From: Ruminococcus sp.
GTDB lineage: Bacteria > Bacillota > Clostridia > Oscillospirales > Ruminococcaceae
Reading direction: 5' to 3'
DNA: 28,079 nucleotides
Assembly (NCBI GenBank): GCA_031262625.1
Contig: JAISHJ010000120.1
Span: 1 to 28,079, forward strand
In this document: piece by piece, positions 14,683-22,684 of the stretch
Layout: each line of letters starts with the position of its first letter
How positions within the stretch are numbered: the stretch's first letter is position 1
The notes under the pieces: model-generated
Database searches by the model: none
Seen by the model: the letters and a program-made list of their open reading frames with translations, nothing else
What the model was told of the DNA's origin: nothing
Position numbers and translations under genes: made by a program

Positions 14683-17040
14683 ATGTTAGTATCAATGAAT
14701 TGGATTAACGACTTCGTGGATTTGTCGGGAGAAGATATACCTGCGCTGATTAAGCGTTTCACGCTTGCTACTGCGGAGGTTGAGGACGTAATTACAAAAG
14801 GTTCGGATATTTCCGGCGTTGTTGTCGGGAAGATTTTAACCTGTGAAATGCATCCGAACTCTAAAAAGCTTCATCTTTTAACCGTTGACAAGGGAGACGA
14901 GGTTGTAAATGTTGTCTGCGGCGCTCCTAACGCGAGGGCAGGGATTACCGTTGCGCTTGCGACTATTGGCGGCTCTGTATGCGGAAAGCCTATCGGAAAG
15001 GCTATGCTTGCCGGATATGAATCCTGCGGTATGTGCTGCTCGGAAGCAGAACTTGGGCTCTCTTCCGAAAACGCCGGAATAATGGAACTTGACGACAGTC
15101 TTAAAGCAGGAACTTCTATAAAAGATGTTTTCCCGATTGATGATGTAATTTTTGAGGTTGACAATAAGTCTCTCACGAACCGCCCCGACCTATGGGGGCA
15201 CTATGGCATTGCGCGCGAATTCGCCGCTCTCACGGGAAAACCGCTAAAAGCAGTACCGGTACTCAAGGCGGAAGATTACGCAAGTCTCCCTTCCGTTTCA
15301 CTTACTTCTACCGACGAAATGCTTCTGCGGTATGTAGCTGTAAAAGCAGAAAATATAACCGCTAACATCTCCCCTGCTTATATAAAAATTCGCCTTTACT
15401 ACTGCGGACTTCGCCCTATAAATCTTCTTGCGGACCTCACAAATTACGTAATGCTCGAACTCGGTCAGCCTATGCACGCTTTCGACGGACGTAAGGTAGA
15501 AGCTGTCGAAATAAAGCGTTTTGAAAAGCCTTTCGAGTTTATTACTCTCGACGGACAAGCCCGCGCAATTGATAACTCCAATCTTATGATATGCGCTGAT
15601 AATACCCCCTCGGCAGTCGCCGGAGTTATGGGCGGTCTCGATTCCGAAATTGCTCCCGACACAACATCTCTCCTTCTCGAATCCGCCTGCTTTGATGCGG
15701 CGGCAATCCGCCGTACTTCCGTAAAACTCGGGCTTCGTACAGATGCTTCCGCACGCTACGAAAAGTCTCTCGACCCCGAAAATTCTATGACAGCCGCGCT
15801 CCGCTTTATGAAGCTTCTCCTCGAAATCTGCCCCGAAACAAAGATAACTTCAAACTTCACAGACCTTTATATTAAGCATTTTGATATCCCCGTAATTACT
15901 TTCGATAAAACTTACATCGACCGCTACACAGGGATAGATATTCCCTCCGAAACGATAGTTAAAACGCTTACTTCTCTCGGGTTCGGAGTGGAGCAATCAG
16001 GTGAAGCTTTCACCGTTACTGTTCCCTCTTGGCGCGCTACTAAAGACGTTTCTATCAAAGCCGATTTAGTTGAGGAAGTCACACGCGTTTACGGCTACGA
16101 CAATTTCCCCTTCATCACTGCGCGCAGTCCCCTCTATCCCGTAAAACCTTCAATCTCAAAGACGGATGAAAATACCGCGAAAGACATTCTCTCGCGCCGC
16201 TATAAGCTTCACGAGGTTCACTCCTATATTTGGTACGACAGCAAAAAAAACAAAGACTTAAAACTAAGTCTCGCTCCCAATCTGAAAGTTATCAACGCCC
16301 AGACAGCAGACCACGAAACCCTCCGCGCCGATATGATTCCCTCGCTCTTATACTTCGTTAACGAAAACAAGGGCTTCGGCGATGATTTCGGTATCTACGA
16401 AGTCGGGCACACGGTAAAGGGCGATAAAAACTCCAAAGCTACCGAACAAAAACAACTCGGCATCGCCCTCTACTCCCGAAGCACTGACGAGGAATTCCTC
16501 CTCTTCAAAGCACGCGATATCATAGCAGCTTTCACTATAGCCACTCGTGGCGCAAACCCCGAATTTATTAACATAAAGCCGGAGCAATCTTTCTGTCACC
16601 CCAAAAATACTTCCGAAATATTCATTTCCGGTATCTCCTGCGGCTATATCTCCATCCTCCACCCCACCATCAAAAATACCATAGACAAAAAAGCAAATAT
16701 TATAATAGCACAAATAAACCTAACAGAATATGCGGAGATACCCGGCATAAACCTCTCCTACAACGAGTCCCCCAAATACCCCGGCATCGACTTCGACCTA
16801 ACCATCCCCGCCCCCAAAGACTCCCGCTTCTCCGACATCTCCAAAGCTTGGACAGAAAGTCAGCACGAACACCTAAAATCCGTCTCCCTTATCGACATCT
16901 ACGGCGACACAACCAAAAATATCACCGTCCGCCTATCCTTCTCCGCCCCCGACCGCACCCTCTCTATGGAAGAAGTAAACGCCCACATAACCACCATAAC
17001 CTCCCGTCTCTCGGATATGGGCATCACCATCCGAAGGTAG
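14683..17040 (+). CDS. pheT: Phenylalanyl-tRNA synthetase beta subunit
   Basis: A 785-residue subunit with the full bacterial layout: EMAP-type tRNA-binding domain (about 40-150, GKILTCEMHPNSKKLHLL), B3/B4 editing domain (about 210-380), B5 domain (about 400-475), catalytic-like core, and a C-terminal ferredoxin-fold anticodon-binding domain (about 690-785, SPKYPGIDFDLTI). The ATG follows AGAAGGA 15 bases after pheS. Base use shifts along the gene: the last several hundred bases are strongly C-rich on the coding strand (25 C to 9 G in 16801-16860). The stop codon is directly followed by dispersed repeat copy B. Confidence 0.97.
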   Translation: MLVSMNWINDFVDLSGEDIPALIKRFTLATAEVEDVITKGSDISGVVVGKILTCEMHPNSKKLHLLTVDKGDEVVNVVCGAPNARAGITVALATIGGSVCGKPIGKAMLAGYESCGMCCSEAELGLSSENAGIMELDDSLKAGTSIKDVFPIDDVIFEVDNKSLTNRPDLWGHYGIAREFAALTGKPLKAVPVLKAEDYASLPSVSLTSTDEMLLRYVAVKAENITANISPAYIKIRLYYCGLRPINLLADLTNYVMLELGQPMHAFDGRKVEAVEIKRFEKPFEFITLDGQARAIDNSNLMICADNTPSAVAGVMGGLDSEIAPDTTSLLLESACFDAAAIRRTSVKLGLRTDASARYEKSLDPENSMTAALRFMKLLLEICPETKITSNFTDLYIKHFDIPVITFDKTYIDRYTGIDIPSETIVKTLTSLGFGVEQSGEAFTVTVPSWRATKDVSIKADLVEEVTRVYGYDNFPFITARSPLYPVKPSISKTDENTAKDILSRRYKLHEVHSYIWYDSKKNKDLKLSLAPNLKVINAQTADHETLRADMIPSLLYFVNENKGFGDDFGIYEVGHTVKGDKNSKATEQKQLGIALYSRSTDEEFLLFKARDIIAAFTIATRGANPEFINIKPEQSFCHPKNTSEIFISGISCGYISILHPTIKNTIDKKANIIIAQINLTEYAEIPGINLSYNESPKYPGIDFDLTIPAPKDSRFSDISKAWTESQHEHLKSVSLIDIYGDTTKNITVRLSFSAPDRTLSMEEVNAHITTITSRLSDMGITIRR

Positions 17041-17166
17041 GGTGCGTTGGGGGAAACCCTCTCTGAGGAGAGGGTAGCGCGGCGCTGCGCCACGCCCCCA
17101 AACCCCCTTCCCAGAGACTTTTCCCATTTTTCTTCTTGCATATTCGTTTTTCTTTTCGCTTATCCG
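17041..17166 (-). repeat. Dispersed G-rich palindromic repeat, copy B
   Basis: It begins on the base after the pheT stop. Read on the minus strand it has the TTATCCG/AAAGCGAA-type flank, AAAAGTCTCTGGG, G runs of 3, 5 and 5, the hairpin tip GTGGCGCAGCGCC, an inserted ACCCTCTC stem and the terminal CCCCCAACGC. It faces copy C head-on; the 130 bases between them (17167-17299) are A/T-rich and hold no gene I can support. The stem could stop transcription between pheT and recN. Confidence 0.82.
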
Positions 17167-17299
17167 AACACAAAATTACTTTTAGTTTTTGCTTTCGTCT
17201 TTTCGCTTATCCGTTTCACGCAAAGTCATCTACTTCATATTAGCTTTTTTCTTTAGAAGTACTTACCCTAAAAAATCACCCACAAACGCTTTCCAAAAG

Positions 17300-17430
17300 C
17301 AAAAGTCATTCACCAAACAAGCTAACCCAAGAACCAATTTAAAGTCCGGGAGAGGAGGGGGTTTGGGGGAGGGGGAGGGGAGTGTGGCGCAGCGCCACAC
17401 TGTCACCGCTCCTCCCCTCCCCCAACGCGC
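17300..17430 (+). repeat. Dispersed G-rich palindromic repeat, copy C
   Basis: The fullest copy. After the flank (CAAAAGTCATTCACCAAAC) it has AAAGTCCGGGAG, G runs of 5, 5, 5 and 4 separated by 1-3 bases (a G-quadruplex-type pattern on the plus strand), a perfect 9-base-pair hairpin AGTGTGGCG / CGCCACACT with CAG loop, then CTCCTCCCCTCCCCCAACG, which can pair back to the G arm. It ends 2-3 bases before the ATG assigned to recN and so replaces that gene's ribosome binding region. Confidence 0.85.
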
Positions 17431-17432
17431 CT

Positions 17433-19061
17433 ATGTTAACAAAGCTTTACATAGAGAATCTTGCTGTTATTGAGAAGGCGGAGATACCTTTTTCGGGAGG
17501 TTTAAATGTGTTTACCGGGGAGACCGGGGCGGGGAAATCGGTGCTTGTGGGGGGATTGGATGCTGCGCTTGGGAAGAGAGTTAGCAGAGATGTTGTCAGG
17601 ACTGGTGCGGAGCGGGCTGTTGTTTCGGCTGTGTTTGAGGATGGTGAAGGTGAAGAAGTAATACTTACGCGAGAGATAATGGCTTCGGGGAAGTCTTCGG
17701 GGAAGATTAACGGACGTCCTGCAACTGCTTCTATGATGGAAGAGGTTGGGGAGAAGCTTTGTGACATACATGGGCAGAGCGACAATATGCTTCTTACCGA
17801 TGAGAATTTACATCTTTTGCTGATTGACGGATTTGGTGATTATAGTAAACAGCTTGAAGAATATCGCGAAAGTTTCGGTGAACTTCTTCGAGTATCGAAA
17901 ACTCTTTCTGAGACGGTTAAGGAGACGGAGGAGCAGAAAAGCAATATTGCTTGGCACAGGCAGCTTAGGGATAAAATTTCTGCTAATAACATATCTCCTG
18001 ATGAAGATGAGGAGATTGACTTTTTATATAGTACACTTGAAAACGCTGAACAGATAAAGAGTGCGGCGGATAATGCATTAACTGCGATTTCTTCCGATGA
18101 GGAAGGCTTTCGCGGAGCATATCAGCTTTTATTTGAAGCGGAGAAGCAGCTTTCGGCGTACTCTGATACTCAAAAGGTAAAGAGTATTTTAGAGGATATA
18201 ACTGCCGCGCAGATTGCGCTTGAGTCGGTAATTCCTGCTATATCCGATTTTGCGGACGGGGTTGAATTTGACGAAGAGAAGCTTAATAAACTTCGTTATC
18301 GCAAGGAACTTATTGATGACATAAAGAAGCGTTACGGCGGCGCGGAGCAGAAGCTTTCTGTAGCGCTCGAAGCGGCCGCACAGTCGGAAGAAGCGCTTAA
18401 AAAGCTTGAAATTGCCGATGATACTATTAAAAAGCTTAGAGAGCAAAGAGAAAGTCTTCTTAAAGCCGTTTCCCAAAAGGCGCGTGACATATCGGGGCTG
18501 CGAAAGAGTACGGCTTTGCGGCTTGAGAAAGCTATAGAAAAAGAACTTGAAGAACTCGACATGGGCGGCGCGAAGATAGAGTTTCGCTTTTCTGAGGGGA
18601 AGCTTACAAAAAGCGGACTTGACTCGGTACGCTTAATGCTTTCGGTAAACGCCGGCGAGGAACTCCGTCCGCTTGCTAAAATAGCTTCCGGCGGCGAACT
18701 GTCAAGGATTATGCTTGCTATAAAATCGGTAACGGCGAGCCTTTCGGACCTAACCATGGTTTTTGACGAAATAGACACCGGCGTTTCAGGGCGCGCCGCC
18801 GCAAAAATAGGGCGGAAACTGCAAAAAATCGCCGGGCGAGCGCAGGTTATCGCGGTAACTCACCTTGCGCAGATAGCAGTCTGTGCCGACAACCACCTTC
18901 TTATAGAAAAGCAGACTGCGGGGGGGCGAACCTTCACCGCCGTAACCCCTGTTACGGGTGATGAGCGCATCCGCGAAATAGCCCGAATTCAAGTCGGCGA
19001 CAAAATCACTCCCTTAGCACTTCAAAATGCTATAGAACAGCTTGAAGCGGCAAAATCTTAG
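17433..19061 (+). CDS. recN: DNA repair ATPase RecN
   Basis: A 542-residue SMC-like protein acting in double-strand break repair. Walker A is GETGAGKS (29-36), a long coiled-coil middle (about 150-360), then the ABC signature ASGGELSRIMLAIK and Walker B LTMVFDEIDTGVSGRAA. Length and ends are normal. The family start is MLTKLYIENLAVIEKAEI at ATG 17433, but the preceding bases are the pyrimidine-rich end of repeat copy C, with no Shine-Dalgarno site. An in-frame GTG at 17382, just after the repeat's GGAGGGGA run, could start a form 17 residues longer. The 5' end of the gene is very G-rich (30 G to 8 C in 17521-17580). I see no clear promoter in the spacer. Confidence 0.95.
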   Translation: MLTKLYIENLAVIEKAEIPFSGGLNVFTGETGAGKSVLVGGLDAALGKRVSRDVVRTGAERAVVSAVFEDGEGEEVILTREIMASGKSSGKINGRPATASMMEEVGEKLCDIHGQSDNMLLTDENLHLLLIDGFGDYSKQLEEYRESFGELLRVSKTLSETVKETEEQKSNIAWHRQLRDKISANNISPDEDEEIDFLYSTLENAEQIKSAADNALTAISSDEEGFRGAYQLLFEAEKQLSAYSDTQKVKSILEDITAAQIALESVIPAISDFADGVEFDEEKLNKLRYRKELIDDIKKRYGGAEQKLSVALEAAAQSEEALKKLEIADDTIKKLREQRESLLKAVSQKARDISGLRKSTALRLEKAIEKELEELDMGGAKIEFRFSEGKLTKSGLDSVRLMLSVNAGEELRPLAKIASGGELSRIMLAIKSVTASLSDLTMVFDEIDTGVSGRAAAKIGRKLQKIAGRAQVIAVTHLAQIAVCADNHLLIEKQTAGGRTFTAVTPVTGDERIREIARIQVGDKITPLALQNAIEQLEAAKS

Positions 19062-19077
19062 ATTATTGCAATCTTTC

Positions 19078-19103
19078 TGTAACTTTAGTTACCATTTTGT
19101 AAC
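19078..19103. promoter_or_regulatory. TGTAAC inverted repeat downstream of recN
   Basis: TGTAAC, four bases, GTTACC, then another TGTAAC at 19098. It resembles the palindrome at 19345-19362. It may be a transcription-factor site or a weak 3' stem for recN; the sequence does not decide. From here to 19310 the spacer is A/T-rich with no gene seen. Confidence 0.4.
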
Positions 19104-19310
19104 CATATATATAAATCTCGTTAATATCCCTGTGAGACTGACACAAAAGGGCGAAGCTTTGTTAATATTTACTTTACAAAATATACTTATGGAAAGCGAA
19201 AGTTTCACCTCCATACAGTAACTTTGCACAATTCCTCATTGATATTTCACGTATAATTTGTGCATTTAAGAGATTTTCGACTATTATTACTATATTTCAT
19301 GTATAAAAGC

Positions 19311-19339
19311 TTGATTTTTATGGTTCTTTTCTGTATAAT
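19311..19339 (+). promoter_or_regulatory. Probable promoter of the M23 peptidase gene
   Basis: TTGATT (19311-19316), 17-base spacer, TATAAT (19334-19339). Expected transcript start near 19346 would give a leader of about 325 bases before the GTG at 19671, containing a palindrome, tandem repeats and a hairpin. Confidence 0.65.
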
Positions 19340-19344
19340 CAAAC

Positions 19345-19362
19345 TGTAACATAAAAGTTACA
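19345..19362. promoter_or_regulatory. TGTAAC palindrome at the predicted transcript start
   Basis: TGTAACATAAAAGTTACA is a perfect 6-6-6 inverted repeat placed right at the expected start of transcription, a common operator position. The same half-sites occur at 19078-19103. The half-site resembles the TGTWA type bound by WalR-like regulators of wall hydrolases, but the direct-repeat spacing of that family is not present. Confidence 0.5.
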
Positions 19363-19394
19363 ACATTTACAGTCCGGCAAAGGGTGGGTAAATT

Positions 19395-19482
19395 GGCGGC
19401 TGAGGTTGCACAGATGGGCGGCTGAGGTTGCGCTGATGGGCGGCTGAGGTTGCGCAGACGGACGGCTGAGGTTGCGCAGATG
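19395..19482 (+). repeat. Four tandem 22-bp repeats in the M23 leader
   Basis: Four head-to-tail 22-base units with core GGCTGAGGTTGCGCAGATG-like sequence at 19395-19416, 19417-19438, 19439-19460 and 19461-19482, followed by a partial fifth (GACGG). Units differ at one to three positions. No reading frame with a start and ribosome binding site is evident across them. There are no spacers, so it is not a CRISPR array. Confidence 0.92.
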
Positions 19483-19597
19483 GACGGTTTCTCTGTAATA
19501 ACCGTTCGTTAAAAACTCCCTGCCGCAAGACAAGCCCTTCTAACAAACGCTTTTCCGCAAATTATATAAAGAGATACAATACCCCCGGCGAGAGAAA

Positions 19598-19637
19598 TCT
19601 GCCGCCCGACACTGCTCCTTAAGCTTTGTCGGGCAGA
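19598..19637 (+). promoter_or_regulatory. Hairpin in the M23 leader
   Basis: TCTGCC(GCC)CGACA pairs with TGTCGGGCAGA around a 15-base loop. It ends about 33 bases before the GTG start. No T run follows, so it is more likely a structural or translational element than an ordinary terminator. Confidence 0.55.
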
Positions 19638-19670
19638 GTAGATATTATAACAATCGGAGCTATTATTATA

Positions 19671-21551
19671 GTGAAAACCACGGCAAAATTTAATAAAAAG
19701 CACCTTCTCACCTTCCGTAAGTTCTTAGTCACCCACGGTGTCGCGAACGTAGATGGTGATATTCCTGTTTTTATTACATTTTTAGGTTCGCTTGTCATTT
19801 ACATGATCAGTGTTATCCTTCATGCCTGCAAAACCGCTTTCGTTAATATTTATAAATTTTTCCGCAAACTCTCCCACATCCGTTTCGGCAAAGCCGGAAT
19901 AAAAACCGCAGTTGTCAACAAATTAAAATCTGTAATTACTAACCTCTATTTCAGAATTTTCGTTTTCTTTGATAACCGCAAGTCTTCAAGAAAGATTTTC
20001 CGCAAACGCGTGAAAGATTTCGGGCTCTTAAAGGCTCTTGCTTTCGCCGTTTCGGACGGTTTCGCTCTAATCAAAGCCAATACAAATACAGTAAAAACTG
20101 TATTTAACATACTTGCTCCCGCCTTAGCGATTACAGTCTTTATGTTTGCTGTAAATATCGTCGGAGACAGCACTTTCGGCGTTTCCGTCATTTCAGGCGG
20201 CGAAACTATCGGCGTAGTCAGCGCGGAAGATGTTTATATGTCCGCCGCAAAAACCTTCTCGGAACAGAAGAATTACTACGATGTTGAAAATTCCACCGGC
20301 GAGGTTTTCGTAACCGCACGCCTTGAGATAACTCCTGCTGCCGATGTAATGGATGCAGACTCCCTTGCAGCGGCAATGAAGCAGACCGCTTCGGTTATAA
20401 TGCCCGAAGCGACAATGTCAAGAGCGCCCGCATTAAGAACTGCCCCCGGTTCGGAAACCGCTAAAATCGCAGAAGAGATTGATACCGCCGGTAAAGTTAA
20501 AGCCTTTGGCGTAATGGTTGACGGCGAACTTATCGGTGCAATCGACGAACCCGACAAAATCACAAGTTTTCTTGACAGAATCAAGGCTGCCGGAAACGAT
20601 CCGGAAGCTATTGAAATCACTTTTGACCGAAATATTGAATATTCCTACGAGCAATTTTACAACCCGCAGGATGTCATTGACGAGTCGAAAGTAATTAATA
20701 CCCTTTCCGGCACACGTGAAGCCGCGCGCTATGTTATAGTAGAACTCGGCGATAATCCGTGGGATCTCGCGATGGCGAATGACTTGACTCTTGAAGAACT
20801 CCTTGCTTGCCCTGCTGAATTTGACGGCGAACCTATCGAAGACTTAAGTAAATACTGCCCTGTCGGCGCTAAAATTACGCTTTCCGAAGAAGTTCCTTAT
20901 TTGAATCTCCTCGTGACGAAGCCGAGGACATATGAAGTTCCCATTGATTACGACATCAAACAGTCGTACGATGACTCTATGTACCAAGGTGAAACTAAGG
21001 TGATCATTAAGGGCGCAGAAGGCTTAGAGCAGGTCGAGGCAAATGTCACTTATGACGACGGCAGAATTGTTTCGCGTCAAATTCTCTCCCGCAAGGTGAT
21101 TACAGAGCCTGTTACCCAAGTCGAAATTGTCGGAACAAAAGAGCCCAAAACCATGGTCGCTACAGGCGGCGGTTCGGGCACATACTTCTGGCCTGTTGCG
21201 GGCGGCTATATCTCAGCCTACCGCGGCGACGGCAGAGGTCACAAGGGTATTGACATCGCCGCTCCATACGGCACAAACGTCTACGCCGCTTCTCAAGGCA
21301 AAGTTACACGCGCCGGCAACAAAGGTGACGGTTACGGCATCTCCGTATTCGTTACAAATTCCGACGGCAATGTCACCGTTTACGGTCACATGAGTTCCCT
21401 CGCAGACATCTCCGTAGGCGACACTGTAGTAGCCGGTCAGCTTATCGGTTACGTCGGTTCGACCGGCGATTCCACCGGCAACCATCTCCACTTTGAAGTC
21501 CGCAACTCCGGTACCTACAAAGACCCCCTCGATTACGTCTCCCAGTATTAA
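19671..21551 (+). CDS. M23 cell-wall endopeptidase with G5 and LysM-like domains
   Basis: A 626-residue protein. Two hydrophobic helices at about 32-52 and 144-165 flank a basic region; the C-terminal 460 residues should lie outside. About 350-410 is a LysM-like segment (VELGDNPWDLAMANDLTLEEL), about 420-487 a G5 domain (VPIDYDIKQSYDDSMYQGETK to VITEPVTQVEIVGTK), and 506-626 an M23 peptidase with HKGID, YGHMS and HLHFE, whose histidines and aspartate bind zinc. It probably cuts peptidoglycan cross-bridges near the membrane. I chose the GTG at 19671, preceded by CGGAG; a TTG at 19626 would begin inside the leader hairpin. A long structured leader precedes it, and a strong terminator follows at 21728. 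Confidence 0.92.
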   Translation: MKTTAKFNKKHLLTFRKFLVTHGVANVDGDIPVFITFLGSLVIYMISVILHACKTAFVNIYKFFRKLSHIRFGKAGIKTAVVNKLKSVITNLYFRIFVFFDNRKSSRKIFRKRVKDFGLLKALAFAVSDGFALIKANTNTVKTVFNILAPALAITVFMFAVNIVGDSTFGVSVISGGETIGVVSAEDVYMSAAKTFSEQKNYYDVENSTGEVFVTARLEITPAADVMDADSLAAAMKQTASVIMPEATMSRAPALRTAPGSETAKIAEEIDTAGKVKAFGVMVDGELIGAIDEPDKITSFLDRIKAAGNDPEAIEITFDRNIEYSYEQFYNPQDVIDESKVINTLSGTREAARYVIVELGDNPWDLAMANDLTLEELLACPAEFDGEPIEDLSKYCPVGAKITLSEEVPYLNLLVTKPRTYEVPIDYDIKQSYDDSMYQGETKVIIKGAEGLEQVEANVTYDDGRIVSRQILSRKVITEPVTQVEIVGTKEPKTMVATGGGSGTYFWPVAGGYISAYRGDGRGHKGIDIAAPYGTNVYAASQGKVTRAGNKGDGYGISVFVTNSDGNVTVYGHMSSLADISVGDTVVAGQLIGYVGSTGDSTGNHLHFEVRNSGTYKDPLDYVSQY

Positions 21552-21727
21552 GTGTGCCTCACTCCCCCCTACCCACTCCCCACACCCACTGCCGTAGTTA
21601 TGCTTTGATGGTAGGTACGCGACGTGGTTACATGGTGCGCCGCTGTGGTATCTCTCCGCTGTGGTATTCCGTTTTGCGGTTTGAAGCACAAAAAAATGAT
21701 TTTCACCTAAAACACAATAAATACTTA
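21552..21727. other. Intergenic spacer, possible decayed repeat copy
   Basis: The first 45 bases are C-rich (ACTCCCCCCTACCCACTCCCC) and resemble the C arm of the dispersed repeat, but lack its G arm. CCGCTGTGGTAT occurs twice, at 21640-21651 and 21656-21667. No gene is supported here. Confidence 0.4.
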
Positions 21728-21759
21728 GAAATCCGCAACAAAAATGTTGCGGATTTTTT
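21728..21759 (+). terminator. Terminator after the M23 gene
   Basis: AAATCCGCAACA, loop AAAA, TGTTGCGGATTT and a T run: a perfect 12-base-pair stem and classical intrinsic terminator. Confidence 0.93.
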
Positions 21760-21780
21760 ACATTTCTTTCACAATATACC

Positions 21781-21809
21781 TTGACATTTAATTTCTTAAA
21801 TGCTATAAT
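21781..21809 (+). promoter_or_regulatory. Sigma-A promoter of the CPBP gene
   Basis: TTGACA (21781-21786), 17-base spacer, TATAAT (21804-21809), exact consensus. The start near 21816 gives a 40-base leader with the GAGGT ribosome binding site. Confidence 0.88.
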
Positions 21810-21855
21810 ATACCTAACGGAAAATTTTCACTTCTCAAATACGACCGAGGTACTT

Positions 21856-22647
21856 ATGACTACAAATATTGAGACCGAGCACAGCGATTTAGATGAACTT
21901 GTTACAATCGTCGAAAGCGGCGCAGTAAAAAACGGCGAAATAACCGCAGATGAGGTTATCGACCGTCTTACAAAAGATGCCCGAAGCTGGCGGCAGGGTT
22001 TGCGCGTAAACACCTCTAAATTGCCGGAAAAACTCCCCGCACCGGCTGTCAATCCTTTTAATGCGAAAAATTCAAATATATTAAATTTCGCCCTGATAGC
22101 CTTCGCCGGTATGGCTTTCTGTGTCTTCATAACCTTTTTAGGCGAACTTTCCGAATTAAAATATTTAATCCCTGCTACAAATGTTTTTGCAAGTACTATC
22201 GGACTGATTCCCCGCCCGCTTATTATTGTTTTAATGGCAGTGATTGCGCCGCTTATAAGCGAATTTCTCTTCCGAAAGTTCATCTTCGGTGCGCTTCGCC
22301 GTCACACTCGCTTTTCGATCGCCGCTGTCGTTGCCGCTTTAATATCCGGCACTGTCTCCGGTGTGCTCTTCGATAACATTCGCAGTATGCCTGTTCAGTT
22401 TGTCTACGCTTTCTGCGCCGGTTTCTTTGCCGCATTCGTTTACGAACACACAAAAAGCATCTGGGCGGCGGTTATCTTCCATGTCTTCGCTAACGCCGCC
22501 GATATAATTACTTCAAACATCCCGGATTTTCCTTTCGACCGCAACACCGCAATGATAGTAATGGCAATCTCCGGTGTAGCCGCAATTTACGCCTTCGCCG
22601 CCCTCACCTTCCGCCTTGAAGAACCGTTCAAAATGAAAGCAATATAA
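21856..22647 (+). CDS. CPBP-family (CAAX-type) membrane protein, motifs degenerate
   Basis: A 263-residue protein: about 70 soluble acidic residues (MTTNIETEHSDLDELVTIVE), then about seven hydrophobic segments. The segment IAPLISEFLFRKFIFGALRR corresponds to family motif 1 (EExxxR), but has Ser in place of the first Glu. The motif 2 histidine (FxxxH) is not evident in SGTVSGVLFDNIRS, while motif 3 HVFAN is present. CPBP proteins are membrane glutamic proteases or immunity-type proteins; the altered residues suggest reduced or lost catalysis. I chose the ATG at 21856 after CGAGGT; anything upstream would overlap the promoter. It is flanked by terminators on both sides, so it is a single-gene unit. 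Confidence 0.82.
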   Translation: MTTNIETEHSDLDELVTIVESGAVKNGEITADEVIDRLTKDARSWRQGLRVNTSKLPEKLPAPAVNPFNAKNSNILNFALIAFAGMAFCVFITFLGELSELKYLIPATNVFASTIGLIPRPLIIVLMAVIAPLISEFLFRKFIFGALRRHTRFSIAAVVAALISGTVSGVLFDNIRSMPVQFVYAFCAGFFAAFVYEHTKSIWAAVIFHVFANAADIITSNIPDFPFDRNTAMIVMAISGVAAIYAFAALTFRLEEPFKMKAI

Positions 22648-22650
22648 CAA

Positions 22651-22684
22651 AAATCCCGCAACAGCAAGTTGCGGGATTTCATTT
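22651..22684. terminator. Bidirectional terminator between CPBP and lipoprotein genes
   Basis: AAATCCCGCAAC, loop AGCAA, GTTGCGGGATTT: a 12-base-pair stem between convergent genes. The T run is better on the minus strand. Its sequence is very close to the terminator at 21728. Confidence 0.88.

Noticed and set aside
19395..19482. Short direct repeats as a CRISPR array
   Set aside because: Units are adjacent 22-mers with no spacers and no cas genes nearby.
19062..19670. Cyclic-di-AMP (ydaO-type) riboswitch before the wall peptidase
   Set aside because: The conserved core motifs of that class are not seen; only simple repeats and one hairpin are.
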